The notes beneath the pieces were generated by a model. The model was given only the letters and a program-made list of their open reading frames with translations, ran no database searches and was not told where the DNA came from. Source: Candidatus Poseidoniaceae archaeon (GTDB lineage: Archaea > Thermoplasmatota > Poseidoniia > Poseidoniales > Poseidoniaceae). Taken from it: DNA of 9,287 bases. Both the position numbers and the translations under genes were made by a program. How positions within the stretch are numbered: position 1 is the stretch's first letter; each line of letters opens with the position of its first letter. The stretch spans positions 1 through 9,287 of the forward strand of contig JAKMFY010000237.1 in NCBI GenBank assembly GCA_022425185.1, written 5' to 3'. Below are positions 1 through 6,277 of the stretch, in pieces.

Positions 1-218
1 ATAAAACAGTTGCACGTCAACTAAAATCACTCAAATTCACTGCACCGATTGGACTTGCAATGGCCAGTGCTCGTATTGATGCAACAGGATCAACCACTCT
101 ATCAAAAGGACTTGAAATGGAACTTGATGGACTAAATCAAATCTTCTCTACAGAAGATGCTCTTGAAGGATTAAGTGCACTTATCGAAGGACGTAGAGCA
201 ACGTACAAAAATGCCTAA
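1..218 (+). CDS. Enoyl-CoA hydratase/isomerase family protein, C-terminal end (partial)
   Basis: Only the last 71 codons are in the window; reading from base 3, the frame is open to the TAA at 216-218. The visible tail has the pattern of the crotonase (enoyl-CoA hydratase/isomerase) C-terminus: an APIGLAMAS helix, then a glycine-leucine-glutamate stretch (GLEMELDGLNQIF), then STEDALEGLSALIEGR close to the end. In this family that last segment is the conserved phenylalanine, threonine-glutamate-aspartate, glutamate-glycine, arginine tail that packs over the active site. Family members hydrate or isomerise acyl-CoA thioesters, usually in fatty acid oxidation or related CoA chemistry in the cytoplasm. 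The catalytic part lies outside the window, so the substrate cannot be named and a fused dehydrogenase domain upstream is possible. The stop codon overlaps the stop of the convergent gene on the other strand. Confidence 0.75.
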   Translation, partial: KTVARQLKSLKFTAPIGLAMASARIDATGSTTLSKGLEMELDGLNQIFSTEDALEGLSALIEGRRATYKNA

Positions 219-457
219 GCCCATTTGTCACTCATCGATTGAATCGATTTGAGAATCGCCGATAGATCAACCGATTCACCTTGTTCTTGAGCGAGGAGAA
301 GATTGTTCTCAACAGCATCAACGAGAGCTTGCTCAGGTTCTTCACCAAGAAGATCAGCAACGACTTCTTTCAAGGGTTTTGCCTTACCTTGAAGAATAGC
401 AATTTGTGCTTTTATTTTCTCTTCATCATCCTTTGGTGGACGTACGTTTGAACTCAA
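215..457 (-). CDS. Hypothetical 80-residue helical protein, last gene of an E1-like/JAMM operon
   Basis: I do not recognise this protein. It is short, acidic and rich in Ala, Leu, Glu, Gln and Lys. It reads as four likely helices (about residues 10-24, 27-38, 40-57 and 61-77) with no signal peptide, membrane segment or cysteine. It has no Gly-Gly tail (it ends SDKWA) and no obvious beta-strand pattern, so it does not look like a ubiquitin-like protein. The start is a TTG at 455-457 that overlaps the TGA stop of the JAMM gene as TTGA. It is supported by an AAGGTGAT ribosome site three bases upstream, inside the end of the JAMM gene. Such coupling suggests it is made together with the JAMM protein and the E1-like enzyme, perhaps as a binding partner or substrate. 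That role is inferred from position only. Its stop overlaps the stop of the convergent hydratase gene. Confidence 0.72.
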   Translation of the reverse strand: MSSNVRPPKDDEEKIKAQIAILQGKAKPLKEVVADLLGEEPEQALVDAVENNLLLAQEQGESVDLSAILKSIQSMSDKWA

Positions 458-999
458 GCCATCACCTTCATTTTTATTTTTTTATCTGATTCAAGCCAGT
501 GGTCCCAAGTAACAATTTCCTGGTCAGTCCATGATGAAAGCGGGCCAATAGCACCAAGTCGTTTTGCAGAATCGTCTTCTTTCATGTTACAACTTTCTTT
601 AACGCCAGGGGCTCCTAAGACAAGAGCACGGTCAAGAATACCTTGCGCCACAGCGAGACTGTTTCGATCGGTTGAACTCCAATAAGCATGGAATCCAGGA
701 TGTGTATGAACCCATAAACGGAACGGAGCCATCATGCCAACAGGTGGGCGTAATGGGACTCTTCCAGGCGACCCCCAATCGATTTGGATTGCTCCATTCG
801 CATCGATGAGTACGGATGTTTCAAGCCCTGCAATCAATGAAAGGTTGTAGACTAAATCCCATCGACCATGCTTAGCAGCTCGTCTTTGTACCAAGAGCAA
901 TTCCTCAGTTTCAACCCCTTTCGCCTCGGCTTGGAGGCAAGCAGCCATCCAATGCTCAAATGTCAATCCCATTTCCTCAAGTTTTGTGACAGGAATCAA
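454..999 (-). CDS. JAMM/MPN (JAB-domain) metalloprotease, putative isopeptidase
   Basis: The protein has 181 residues. Its centre holds a complete JAMM zinc motif, HTHPGFHAYWSSTD. H98 and H100 are followed by seven residues, S108, two residues and D111, which is the H-S/T-H-x7-S-x2-D signature. The catalytic glutamate normally lies upstream on a strand, and E60 in AGLETSVLID is the best candidate. JAMM enzymes cleave (iso)peptide bonds, typically removing ubiquitin-like proteins from targets or trimming their precursors. Residues 1-50 form a helical N-terminal extension of unknown role, and there is no signal peptide, so it should be cytoplasmic. The start is a TTG at 997-999 overlapping the stop of the E1-like gene as TTGA, with GAGGTGAG three bases upstream. 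The neighbouring E1-like enzyme supports a protein-modifier or related pathway. Family assignment is firm, but the substrate is unknown and a non-ubiquitin peptidase role remains possible. Confidence 0.85.
   Translation of the reverse strand: MIPVTKLEEMGLTFEHWMAACLQAEAKGVETEELLLVQRRAAKHGRWDLVYNLSLIAGLETSVLIDANGAIQIDWGSPGRVPLRPPVGMMAPFRLWVHTHPGFHAYWSSTDRNSLAVAQGILDRALVLGAPGVKESCNMKEDDSAKRLGAIGPLSSWTDQEIVTWDHWLESDKKIKMKVMA
461..468 (-). promoter_or_regulatory. Shine-Dalgarno site fixing the TTG start of the 80-residue protein
   Basis: On the minus strand this reads AAGGTGAT, three bases before the TTG at 455-457. It has the same core (GGTGA) and the same spacing as the site before the JAMM gene. 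It lies in the last codons of the JAMM gene. Confidence 0.7.
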
Positions 1000-1625
1000 G
1001 CGCTCACCTCTGGGAATTTAAGTTCACCAAACATGATGCTGCCCATCCGTTCTTTCAAGCCAGGTTGATTTCGTAATTGGCCGATAAGCCATGTAGCGCC
1101 AGCGGCAGCAGCATTAACGTAACCAAACTGAATGTTCCCTGCTTCGAGCGCTCCCTTAATTTGGCAACTCGCTGGTTCGTGGTCTGGTGTCATCATTTTC
1201 ACTAATTCAGCATCGGATTCACTTGTGAAGTAAACATGACCGTCTCCAGTAGACCTCATGTCAATCCATGGGATTTTGGAAGTGTGAACCAATCGACGTG
1301 GAAGAGGGCGATCTACGCCTATGAGAATGAAGTCATAGTCTTCAAGTTGCTCTGCAGTTCTCAGATTCTCTGGGACGGAATGACATGTTACGAATTTAAA
1401 ATCTGTAAATTTTTGAGCAAGAACTTCTGTCTTTGGCTTGCCAATATCGGAGTTTGTAAATCGTTGATGACCAAGATTTGTCGCCTCGACGATATCTCCA
1501 TCCATAAGAGTGATTGTGCATGTCCTCTGAATTCGTTCAAGTGCTGGAGCGAGAAGTTCGATGGTTAAGCCACCAATTCCACCAACACCTACGAGCAATA
1601 TATTCGGGTTCCCCTGTTGTTCCAT
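996..1625 (-). CDS. E1/ThiF/MoeB-like adenylating enzyme
   Basis: The protein has 209 residues, a minimal E1-like adenylation domain. The nucleotide-binding glycine loop GVGGIG is at about 13-18. The strand with DGD at about 42-44 leads into VEATNLGHQRF, the family's Asn-Leu-x-x-Gln motif. DIGKPK at about 60-65 supplies the conserved lysine, and VD at about 104-105 matches the aspartate that binds Mg-ATP. The family adenylates the C-terminus of a ubiquitin-like or sulfur-carrier protein, or in the TcdA branch a tRNA carboxylate. Two oddities are visible. The arginine usual in NLxRQ is a histidine here (an arginine follows the glutamine), and there are no CxxC zinc pairs. C154, in SCQIKGALEAG, is the likeliest catalytic cysteine by position. 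The ATG start has only a weak ribosome site, and the gene starts 35 bases after taw1 ends. It overlaps the JAMM gene by four bases, an E1-JAMM pairing also seen in bacterial PRTRC-type operons. The modified partner is unknown. Confidence 0.85.
   Translation of the reverse strand: MEQQGNPNILLVGVGGIGGLTIELLAPALERIQRTCTITLMDGDIVEATNLGHQRFTNSDIGKPKTEVLAQKFTDFKFVTCHSVPENLRTAEQLEDYDFILIGVDRPLPRRLVHTSKIPWIDMRSTGDGHVYFTSESDAELVKMMTPDHEPASCQIKGALEAGNIQFGYVNAAAAGATWLIGQLRNQPGLKERMGSIMFGELKFPEVSA
1003..1010 (-). promoter_or_regulatory. Shine-Dalgarno site fixing the TTG start of the JAMM gene
   Basis: On the minus strand this reads GAGGTGAG, complementary to the archaeal 16S rRNA tail, and lies three bases before the TTG at 997-999. 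It sits within the end of the E1-like gene and supports translational coupling. No ATG in the same frame near this point offers a better start. Confidence 0.7.
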
Positions 1626-1660
1626 AACAACTTCAACGTCGACTCTTTATGAAGAAAAAT

Positions 1661-2671
1661 CTAATTTTGAATCAAGGGGAGCTTTTTCGTTGGTGGTGCA
1701 ATACCCAAATCTTCAGGGAAAAACATCTCAGGGTCAGGAAGAGGAATAGGAACAATCTCTCTACCAATGAGGGCCACTCGACTTGGACGACTTTCTGATA
1801 GAACCCGACGATCAACCTGTGGTGCGAGTTCGTTTGAAAAGTTGAGAATATCTTCGTGACTTGGCATGTTTTCCATAGAGAGGTTCTCTCTGCTATGACC
1901 GACGTACACGTAGCCTTTGGCTTCAATCCAATCAGGGTCTGCACGATTGTCAAGGGCTGCAAATTGTGTGATGTGTTCAGAAGACATGTTGATCCCTTTC
2001 ATCATGGTATGTCGGCATACAATCCGAGTATCGAGGCTAGGGAGTAAATCGATTGTTTTCTCAAATTGATTCCATGCACCATTACCCCATTTTGGTCGAC
2101 ATACTTCATCGAATACTTGCTTATTGGGGGCATCGACCGATACGTAGAGTTGAGTCGGAAGTGTATCTAAATTTTCCAAGACTTTAGGAAGCGTTCCATT
2201 GGTAACGAGCATTGTCGTCATTCCATGCTTGTGACACAAATCCATGTATTCGCCAAGTTTGGTGTAGAGGGTTGGTTCACCATTGAGTGAAATTGCCACG
2301 TGCTTGGGATCTTGAGCCTCCTTGAATTTTTCAGGAGTAACCTTGTCATTTCCACCAAATCCTGAGAGCAATCGGCGTTGTGCTCGGACACTTTCGTAAA
2401 GGAGTTCAAGAGGATCTTGGTCCGTTAACTCAAGCGTATCCATGTGTGGCTCTCGCCAGCAGTATGTGCAGGCAAGATTGCATTGGTCAACAACAGGAGA
2501 CATCTGCATGCATGTATGGCTCTTTACTCCATAGAACGTCCCTTTGTAGCAGGCACGATCACGGAGAAGTGATTCTTTTGTCCAGTGGCATGTCTTCACG
2601 CCGCCATGTTCTCCAACAATGTGGTAGCGTTGCTTTTGCAGTTTGGCTTTCAATCCTGGATCCATACCCAT
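1661..2671 (-). CDS. taw1: S-adenosylmethionine-dependent tRNA 4-demethylwyosine synthase (Taw1/TYW1)
   Basis: This radical SAM enzyme condenses pyruvate carbons onto N1-methylguanosine at position 37 of tRNA-Phe, giving 4-demethylwyosine, the tricyclic step of wyosine synthesis. The radical SAM motif is CNLACTYC, with cysteines at 64, 68 and 71. Three further cysteines at 28, 41 and 54, spaced 13 apart, match those that hold the second 4Fe-4S cluster in archaeal TYW1. SLNGEPTLY and the VTNGT and VSVDAPN segments are typical of the barrel. The 336 residues match the archaeal form without the flavodoxin domain of eukaryotic TYW1. The ATG at 2669-2671 is preceded by AGGAGT seven bases away. The gene leads the leftward cluster containing the E1-like and JAMM genes, though the 35-base gap to them leaves open whether the transcript is shared. 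The family is an archaeal/eukaryotic hallmark and argues strongly for an archaeal source. Confidence 0.95.
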   Translation of the reverse strand: MGMDPGLKAKLQKQRYHIVGEHGGVKTCHWTKESLLRDRACYKGTFYGVKSHTCMQMSPVVDQCNLACTYCWREPHMDTLELTDQDPLELLYESVRAQRRLLSGFGGNDKVTPEKFKEAQDPKHVAISLNGEPTLYTKLGEYMDLCHKHGMTTMLVTNGTLPKVLENLDTLPTQLYVSVDAPNKQVFDEVCRPKWGNGAWNQFEKTIDLLPSLDTRIVCRHTMMKGINMSSEHITQFAALDNRADPDWIEAKGYVYVGHSRENLSMENMPSHEDILNFSNELAPQVDRRVLSESRPSRVALIGREIVPIPLPDPEMFFPEDLGIAPPTKKLPLIQN

Positions 2672-2769
2672 GTCGATTACTCCTAGAGCCGGATTCTTCG
2701 ATTGAGTTGCCTCGATTGAGAACGGCTCGGATGGGCAAGCCTCACCTTCTTCTCACTTGAAGAAAACGG

Positions 2770-4893
2770 TCATCGACGAAGCAATGGTAAGACGGCATTT
2801 GCAGCCTTCTCAGCAGCATTTGCAACATCATCAAGTCGTTGCAAGACACGATACATATGCATAGCAGCCAATGGTTCACCATCGCCGTTTGTGAAGACAT
2901 ACGCCGCAGCATTTGCTTCAACACCATCTGCTTCGTGTTCAACCAGATTGACTTCGCGAATCAATGCATAGACTTCATCGACTCCAGCCTTCGTGCGACC
3001 GCTGATATGGTATTGGCGTAGTGCCTCAATCAGATCTTCGTATTTGGCGACTGTTTTGGAAACAACTTCAGCCATTTCAACCAAATTTTCTCGAGCAGTC
3101 TCATCATCCATGAGTGGGCGGAAGGAGAGTTGTTCTGCTACGTTCTGTGCATAATCAGCAATTCTGTCTTGGCGACTTACCATATGGAGGAATGAATCCG
3201 AGTCAGCTGCGATACCGAATCGCAGGTCTTGACTTGCAAGTTCTCGAATCTCAGACTTGATCTTATCAGCGCTGTGTTCTGCTTCAACAGTCTCTTCAAT
3301 TTCTTGACTTGCATCTTCACCAGCACAAGCCTTCTTGACTGCAGCAACCATCTTTTCAACAGTAACTTCAACAGCCTCTGCGTGCTTATGGAACAGGTCG
3401 AATGGAGTTGGACCATCAGCCTTTGAACCACCTGCATCTGAAAGAGCATCCTCAACATAGATTTCATTTTCACGAGATTTCCACATAGCATAGCCAACCG
3501 TCATGAAGGCGATTGGGAGGAGAATGATCATCTTCAGGTCGTCTCCACCCGATGCGATGTAAATCGTTGCAGCACCAAAAGCGGCGACAGGAACACTTGC
3601 AACCCAGGAGGCCGCAATCTTTCCAAAGACTCTGAAATCCACCGCTTTCGCTCCGCCTGCTAATCCTACACCAACAACTGCTCCAACCAGGGTGTGTGTT
3701 GTTGAGACTGGAACTGCAAGGAATGGCATAGAGAAGATGAGGATCGTTGTCGCAGCTCCGAATTCAGCAGCGAAACCACGGGTTGGAGTGATGTCTGTAA
3801 TCTTCTTTCCAATTGTTTCCATGACTCTCCAACCCCATGTCATAACTCCGATCGCAATACCTGCAGAACCGAGAAGAACAAGCCAGAGAGGGATATCCGC
3901 TTTTTCCATAAGCATTCCAGTATCGTTGGAAAGAACTTGCCAAACAGCAGCCATAGGACCGATTGCATTGGAACGATCGTTTGCACCATGTGCGAACGCT
4001 ACGTATGCTGCTGTGATGATTTGGAGCCAAACGAAGATACGTTCAACACCACGGAATCCTTTGCTCTCTTGCTTGATGTCGATTTTCTTGAGGATGAGGA
4101 ACAGGCAGAAAGATGCAATTGCTCCGATTACTGCAGCGAGCATAAGTGAATTAATTGGAAGCCAAGCATTGTCTGCGAACGGATCCCAAACTCCATTTTC
4201 TTTGGCAGGAAGCCAGTCATACTTGTCTGCAATCCATTCATTCGACTCTGCTTTTGCAAAGAATCCTTTCAGTGCTTTGAATTGGAGAGCAAGACCCAAG
4301 ACAAAGAAGGTCGGGAAGGCAAGAATCGGGGCCAACCACAAGGAACGTTCTTCTGGATTGTCAGAATCTAAGATGAGTTTCTTGATGATATAGTAGGAGA
4401 AGAAAGCGATTAATGCTCCCATTATTGGGCTTGCTACCCAACTCATGACCACCTTTCCAACAACTTCCCAGTCGATGTATTCTGCATCGTGATCAACCTC
4501 TAGAACCAATCCTACACCAATGATTCCACCGATGATGGAATGCGTTGTTGATACAGGGAGTCCGAATCGAGTTGCGATGGTCAACCATGTTGCGGCAGCC
4601 ATCATTGCAGCGATGAAACCAAATGCGATATCATGAGAAATATCAGGAGTAACAGTCGAGAAATCAACGGTAAGGATTCCTTTTCGAACAGTTTTGGTGA
4701 CCGCATCCCCTGCAAAGAAAGCACCCGCGAATTCAAAAATAGCAGCGATAATGACCGCTTGCTTGAGTGTTAATGCACGAGACCCAACAGAGGTTCCCAT
4801 TGCATTTGCGACATCATTCGCACCGATATTCCAGGCCATATAGGCGCATACAATTAAGGCTAGGGCAATTACAACAACTGTGATTGGTTCCAT
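2770..4893 (-). CDS. Inorganic phosphate permease (PiT family) with fused C-terminal PhoU-like (DUF47) domain
   Basis: The protein has 707 residues. Residues 1 to about 475 form a PiT/Pho-4 ion-coupled phosphate transporter with many hydrophobic helices. The internal duplication is clear: GANDVANA at 24-31 and PVSTTH at 113-118 in the first half, HGANDRSNAIGP at 302-313 and PVSTTH at 394-399 in the second. These repeats form the phosphate path in the family. After the last membrane segment an acidic linker (about 478-496) leads to a soluble all-helical domain (about 497-707). It carries EAEHSADKIKSEI, a SRQDRIADYAQNVAEQ helix and VEHEADGVEAN, typical of the PhoU-like DUF47 family. That domain is more often a separate gene beside pit, so here it is fused. 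Divergent transcription from an AbrB-PhoU regulator supports a phosphate role. The ATG at 4891-4893 has no ribosome site but a TATA-like element about 26 bases upstream, suggesting a leaderless mRNA. Confidence 0.93.
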   Translation of the reverse strand: MEPITVVVIALALIVCAYMAWNIGANDVANAMGTSVGSRALTLKQAVIIAAIFEFAGAFFAGDAVTKTVRKGILTVDFSTVTPDISHDIAFGFIAAMMAAATWLTIATRFGLPVSTTHSIIGGIIGVGLVLEVDHDAEYIDWEVVGKVVMSWVASPIMGALIAFFSYYIIKKLILDSDNPEERSLWLAPILAFPTFFVLGLALQFKALKGFFAKAESNEWIADKYDWLPAKENGVWDPFADNAWLPINSLMLAAVIGAIASFCLFLILKKIDIKQESKGFRGVERIFVWLQIITAAYVAFAHGANDRSNAIGPMAAVWQVLSNDTGMLMEKADIPLWLVLLGSAGIAIGVMTWGWRVMETIGKKITDITPTRGFAAEFGAATTILIFSMPFLAVPVSTTHTLVGAVVGVGLAGGAKAVDFRVFGKIAASWVASVPVAAFGAATIYIASGGDDLKMIILLPIAFMTVGYAMWKSRENEIYVEDALSDAGGSKADGPTPFDLFHKHAEAVEVTVEKMVAAVKKACAGEDASQEIEETVEAEHSADKIKSEIRELASQDLRFGIAADSDSFLHMVSRQDRIADYAQNVAEQLSFRPLMDDETARENLVEMAEVVSKTVAKYEDLIEALRQYHISGRTKAGVDEVYALIREVNLVEHEADGVEANAAAYVFTNGDGEPLAAMHMYRVLQRLDDVANAAEKAANAVLPLLRR

Positions 4894-4973
4894 ATAGAGT
4901 TCTATCGATATAGGGTATATATTCCAAACTCCATATATTCTATATAGGTATATTTAGACGCAAGTCCGATACC
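4894..4973. promoter_or_regulatory. Divergent promoter/operator region between the phosphate permease and its AbrB-PhoU regulator
   Basis: This 80-base AT-rich spacer separates two divergent start codons. A TATA-like element centred near 4919 lies about 26 bases before the permease ATG, and another near 4947 lies about 27 bases before the regulator ATG. Neither gene has a clear ribosome site, so both messages are probably leaderless. A direct repeat ATATAG(G)GTATAT occurs at 4908-4920 and 4942-4953, 34 bases apart and overlapping each TATA-like element. Short palindromes are also present: ATAGA-GT-TCTAT at 4894-4905 and CTATATAG at 4940-4947. A regulator bound to both repeats could block both promoters. 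The operator role is inference; the repeats themselves are directly visible. Confidence 0.6.
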
Positions 4974-6023
4974 ATGGCATCCGGTCCCGGCGATACTTCT
5001 CTGCGCAAAATCCAATCAACTGGCGGTGGGACCTTCACCCTAAGTTTGCCAAAACAGTGGGTTATCAAGCAACATCTGAAAACAAGAGACGCCATTAAGA
5101 TCGATTGGAGGCCAAGTGGAGCGTTACGATTGACGCCTTTGGAATTCGATAATACAACAGTCAGAACAATAATCTATGATTTAGAAAACCTCTCCCAAGA
5201 GAGTCTCTTCGACCATCTTATGGGTGCCTATATCGCAGGAGCTGATATCATAAAAGTGCGATATAAGTTGCAGAATCAGAGAAATTTACGGCAACAAATC
5301 CGTCGGTTTTTGAGGGCTACTCGTGGCTTTGAAATGTATTCGGAAGAGGAGAATGAATTTGAATTACGTTGCCTACTTAACACTGGAGACATGCCGATTT
5401 CTTCAAGCCTCAATCGTATGTACTTGCAACTTTCCAGTTCGATAAGGGACATTCTAAGTGTGTTCCAAGGAGAGGATCCATCGTTTCTTGACGATTTGGA
5501 TGAGCGAGAAAGCGAAATTGATGCACTCCTTCACCTAATAGAGCGCCAGGTAAGACTGCTGGTTGACAATTATTCCATTGCAACCAAACTGAACATGACG
5601 CGGATTCAATCCCTTGAATCAGGCAATCTAGCGCGTTCACTCGAACGCATGATGGACCATGCAATTCTTATTGGAATGAATGTGAAAGTTAATTTCGATA
5701 AATTAGCTCACAAAGGAAACACATCTTCGTTGAACAAATTACCCGAATGGCAGAACTCACTCAAAGAATTGATGATCAATATACGAATAAGAGATGCTAA
5801 GCGAATTGAAGAAGCACGCACAAATCTCAAGATGATTCAAAATGAGTTGAAGGAAAATGAACGAACGCTCTTCAAGGATACGAACAAGCATGAATGGGCA
5901 CTGCACGAGTTGACAGTTTCAGAATCCATTCGCCGACTTTGTGCATATGCTCGTGACTTTGGAGAGTCTCTGATCAACATGAATGCGTACAAGGGAATAA
6001 GGCGAGACAGAGAAGGTGTTTAA
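4974..6023 (+). CDS. Phosphate uptake regulator: AbrB-type DNA-binding domain fused to PhoU
   Basis: The protein has 349 residues. Residues about 8-56 form a SpoVT/AbrB-like swapped-hairpin DNA-binding domain: LRKIQSTGGGTFTLSLPKQW, then a turn and DAIKIDWRPSGALRLTPL. The remainder, to about residue 345, is helical, with heptad-like hydrophobic spacing and internal similarity expected of paired PhoU three-helix bundles (for example ERESEIDALLHLIERQVRLL and a later HELTVSESIRRLCAYARDFGE). This AbrB-PhoU architecture is common in archaea, next to phosphate transporters. It presumably senses phosphate status and represses or tunes the divergent permease and possibly itself, but its ligand is not shown by the sequence. 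The ATG at 4974-4976 lacks a Shine-Dalgarno site and sits about 27 bases after a TATA-like element, so leaderless translation is likely. No signal peptide or membrane segment is seen; it should be cytoplasmic. Confidence 0.9.
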   Translation: MASGPGDTSLRKIQSTGGGTFTLSLPKQWVIKQHLKTRDAIKIDWRPSGALRLTPLEFDNTTVRTIIYDLENLSQESLFDHLMGAYIAGADIIKVRYKLQNQRNLRQQIRRFLRATRGFEMYSEEENEFELRCLLNTGDMPISSSLNRMYLQLSSSIRDILSVFQGEDPSFLDDLDERESEIDALLHLIERQVRLLVDNYSIATKLNMTRIQSLESGNLARSLERMMDHAILIGMNVKVNFDKLAHKGNTSSLNKLPEWQNSLKELMINIRIRDAKRIEEARTNLKMIQNELKENERTLFKDTNKHEWALHELTVSESIRRLCAYARDFGESLINMNAYKGIRRDREGV

Positions 6024-6025
6024 TG

Positions 6026-6057
6026 AAACACTTAATGTTTTAGTTACACCTTTGTGT
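6026..6057 (+). terminator. Possible weak transcription end region after the PhoU regulator
   Basis: Two small inverted repeats follow the regulator's stop codon. One is AAACA-CTTAA-TGTTT at 6026-6040, followed by TTAG. The other is ACAC-CTTT-GTGT at 6046-6057. The stems are only four or five base pairs and AT-rich, and archaeal termination depends mainly on T-runs, which are short here. This is a tentative suggestion that the regulator's transcript ends before the small genes. Confidence 0.25.
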
Positions 6058-6115
6058 TGGCCTTTTCACCTCCTCTTTGAATAGGTCGGGCGCCTACTTC
6101 TATACAGGGACAACA

Positions 6116-6274
6116 ATGGATATTGAACTAGAGACCTACGTAAACCAAACAATGGACAGACAACAGTATAGGAGTGGAATTTTCTCAAGTCTTCTTGAGC
6201 GATATGCTCGTGCAGTTGCATACTACAGAGCTCCAGTAGATACCCGCGGAATCCCTGTAATTAAGGAGGAATAA
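6116..6274 (+). CDS. Small hypothetical protein, 52 residues, first of a tandem paralogous pair
   Basis: I do not recognise the family. The start is taken as the ATG at 6116-6118, although the frame stays open upstream to a TTG at 6077. From that ATG the protein aligns with its downstream neighbour from residue 1: MDIELETYVNQTMD...YRSGI against MDKYLESYVENAID...YRNGI. The shared pattern is MDxxLExYVxxxxDxxxYRxGI. After it the protein continues as a likely amphipathic helix (FSSLLERYARAVAYY) and an acidic tail (IPVIKEE). It has no cysteine and no clear membrane segment. Only a weak GGGA precedes the start. The gene lies three bases before the second small gene and upstream of an AlkB-type oxygenase, so co-transcription is likely. 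Similarity to an independent second reading frame is the main evidence that it is real. Confidence 0.65.
   Translation: MDIELETYVNQTMDRQQYRSGIFSSLLERYARAVAYYRAPVDTRGIPVIKEE
6263..6270 (+). promoter_or_regulatory. Near-perfect Shine-Dalgarno site for the 39-residue protein
   Basis: AAGGAGGA lies seven bases before the ATG at 6278. It is one of the strongest ribosome sites in the window and is the deciding evidence that the very short downstream frame is translated. It sits inside the last codons of the preceding small gene. Confidence 0.8.
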
Positions 6275-6277
6275 ATA

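Noticed and set aside
215..457. The 80-residue protein as the missing ubiquitin-like modifier
   Set aside because: It appears all-helical and lacks a C-terminal Gly-Gly or a beta-grasp strand pattern, so calling it a modifier is not supported by sequence.
2672..2769. A possible RNA gene or promoter between the permease stop and taw1
   Set aside because: Apart from the AGGAGT ribosome site for taw1, I could find no tRNA-like fold, clear TATA element or conserved-looking structure by eye.
3692..4393. A 233-codon open frame antisense to the phosphate permease gene
   Set aside because: It lies wholly inside the strongly supported permease gene, has no recognisable domain and looks like a by-product of the permease's codon pattern read on the other strand.
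6077..6115. A TTG start extending the first small protein by 13 residues
   Set aside because: The extension has no convincing ribosome site, and the paralogous neighbour aligns from the ATG at 6116, so the shorter form is preferred.
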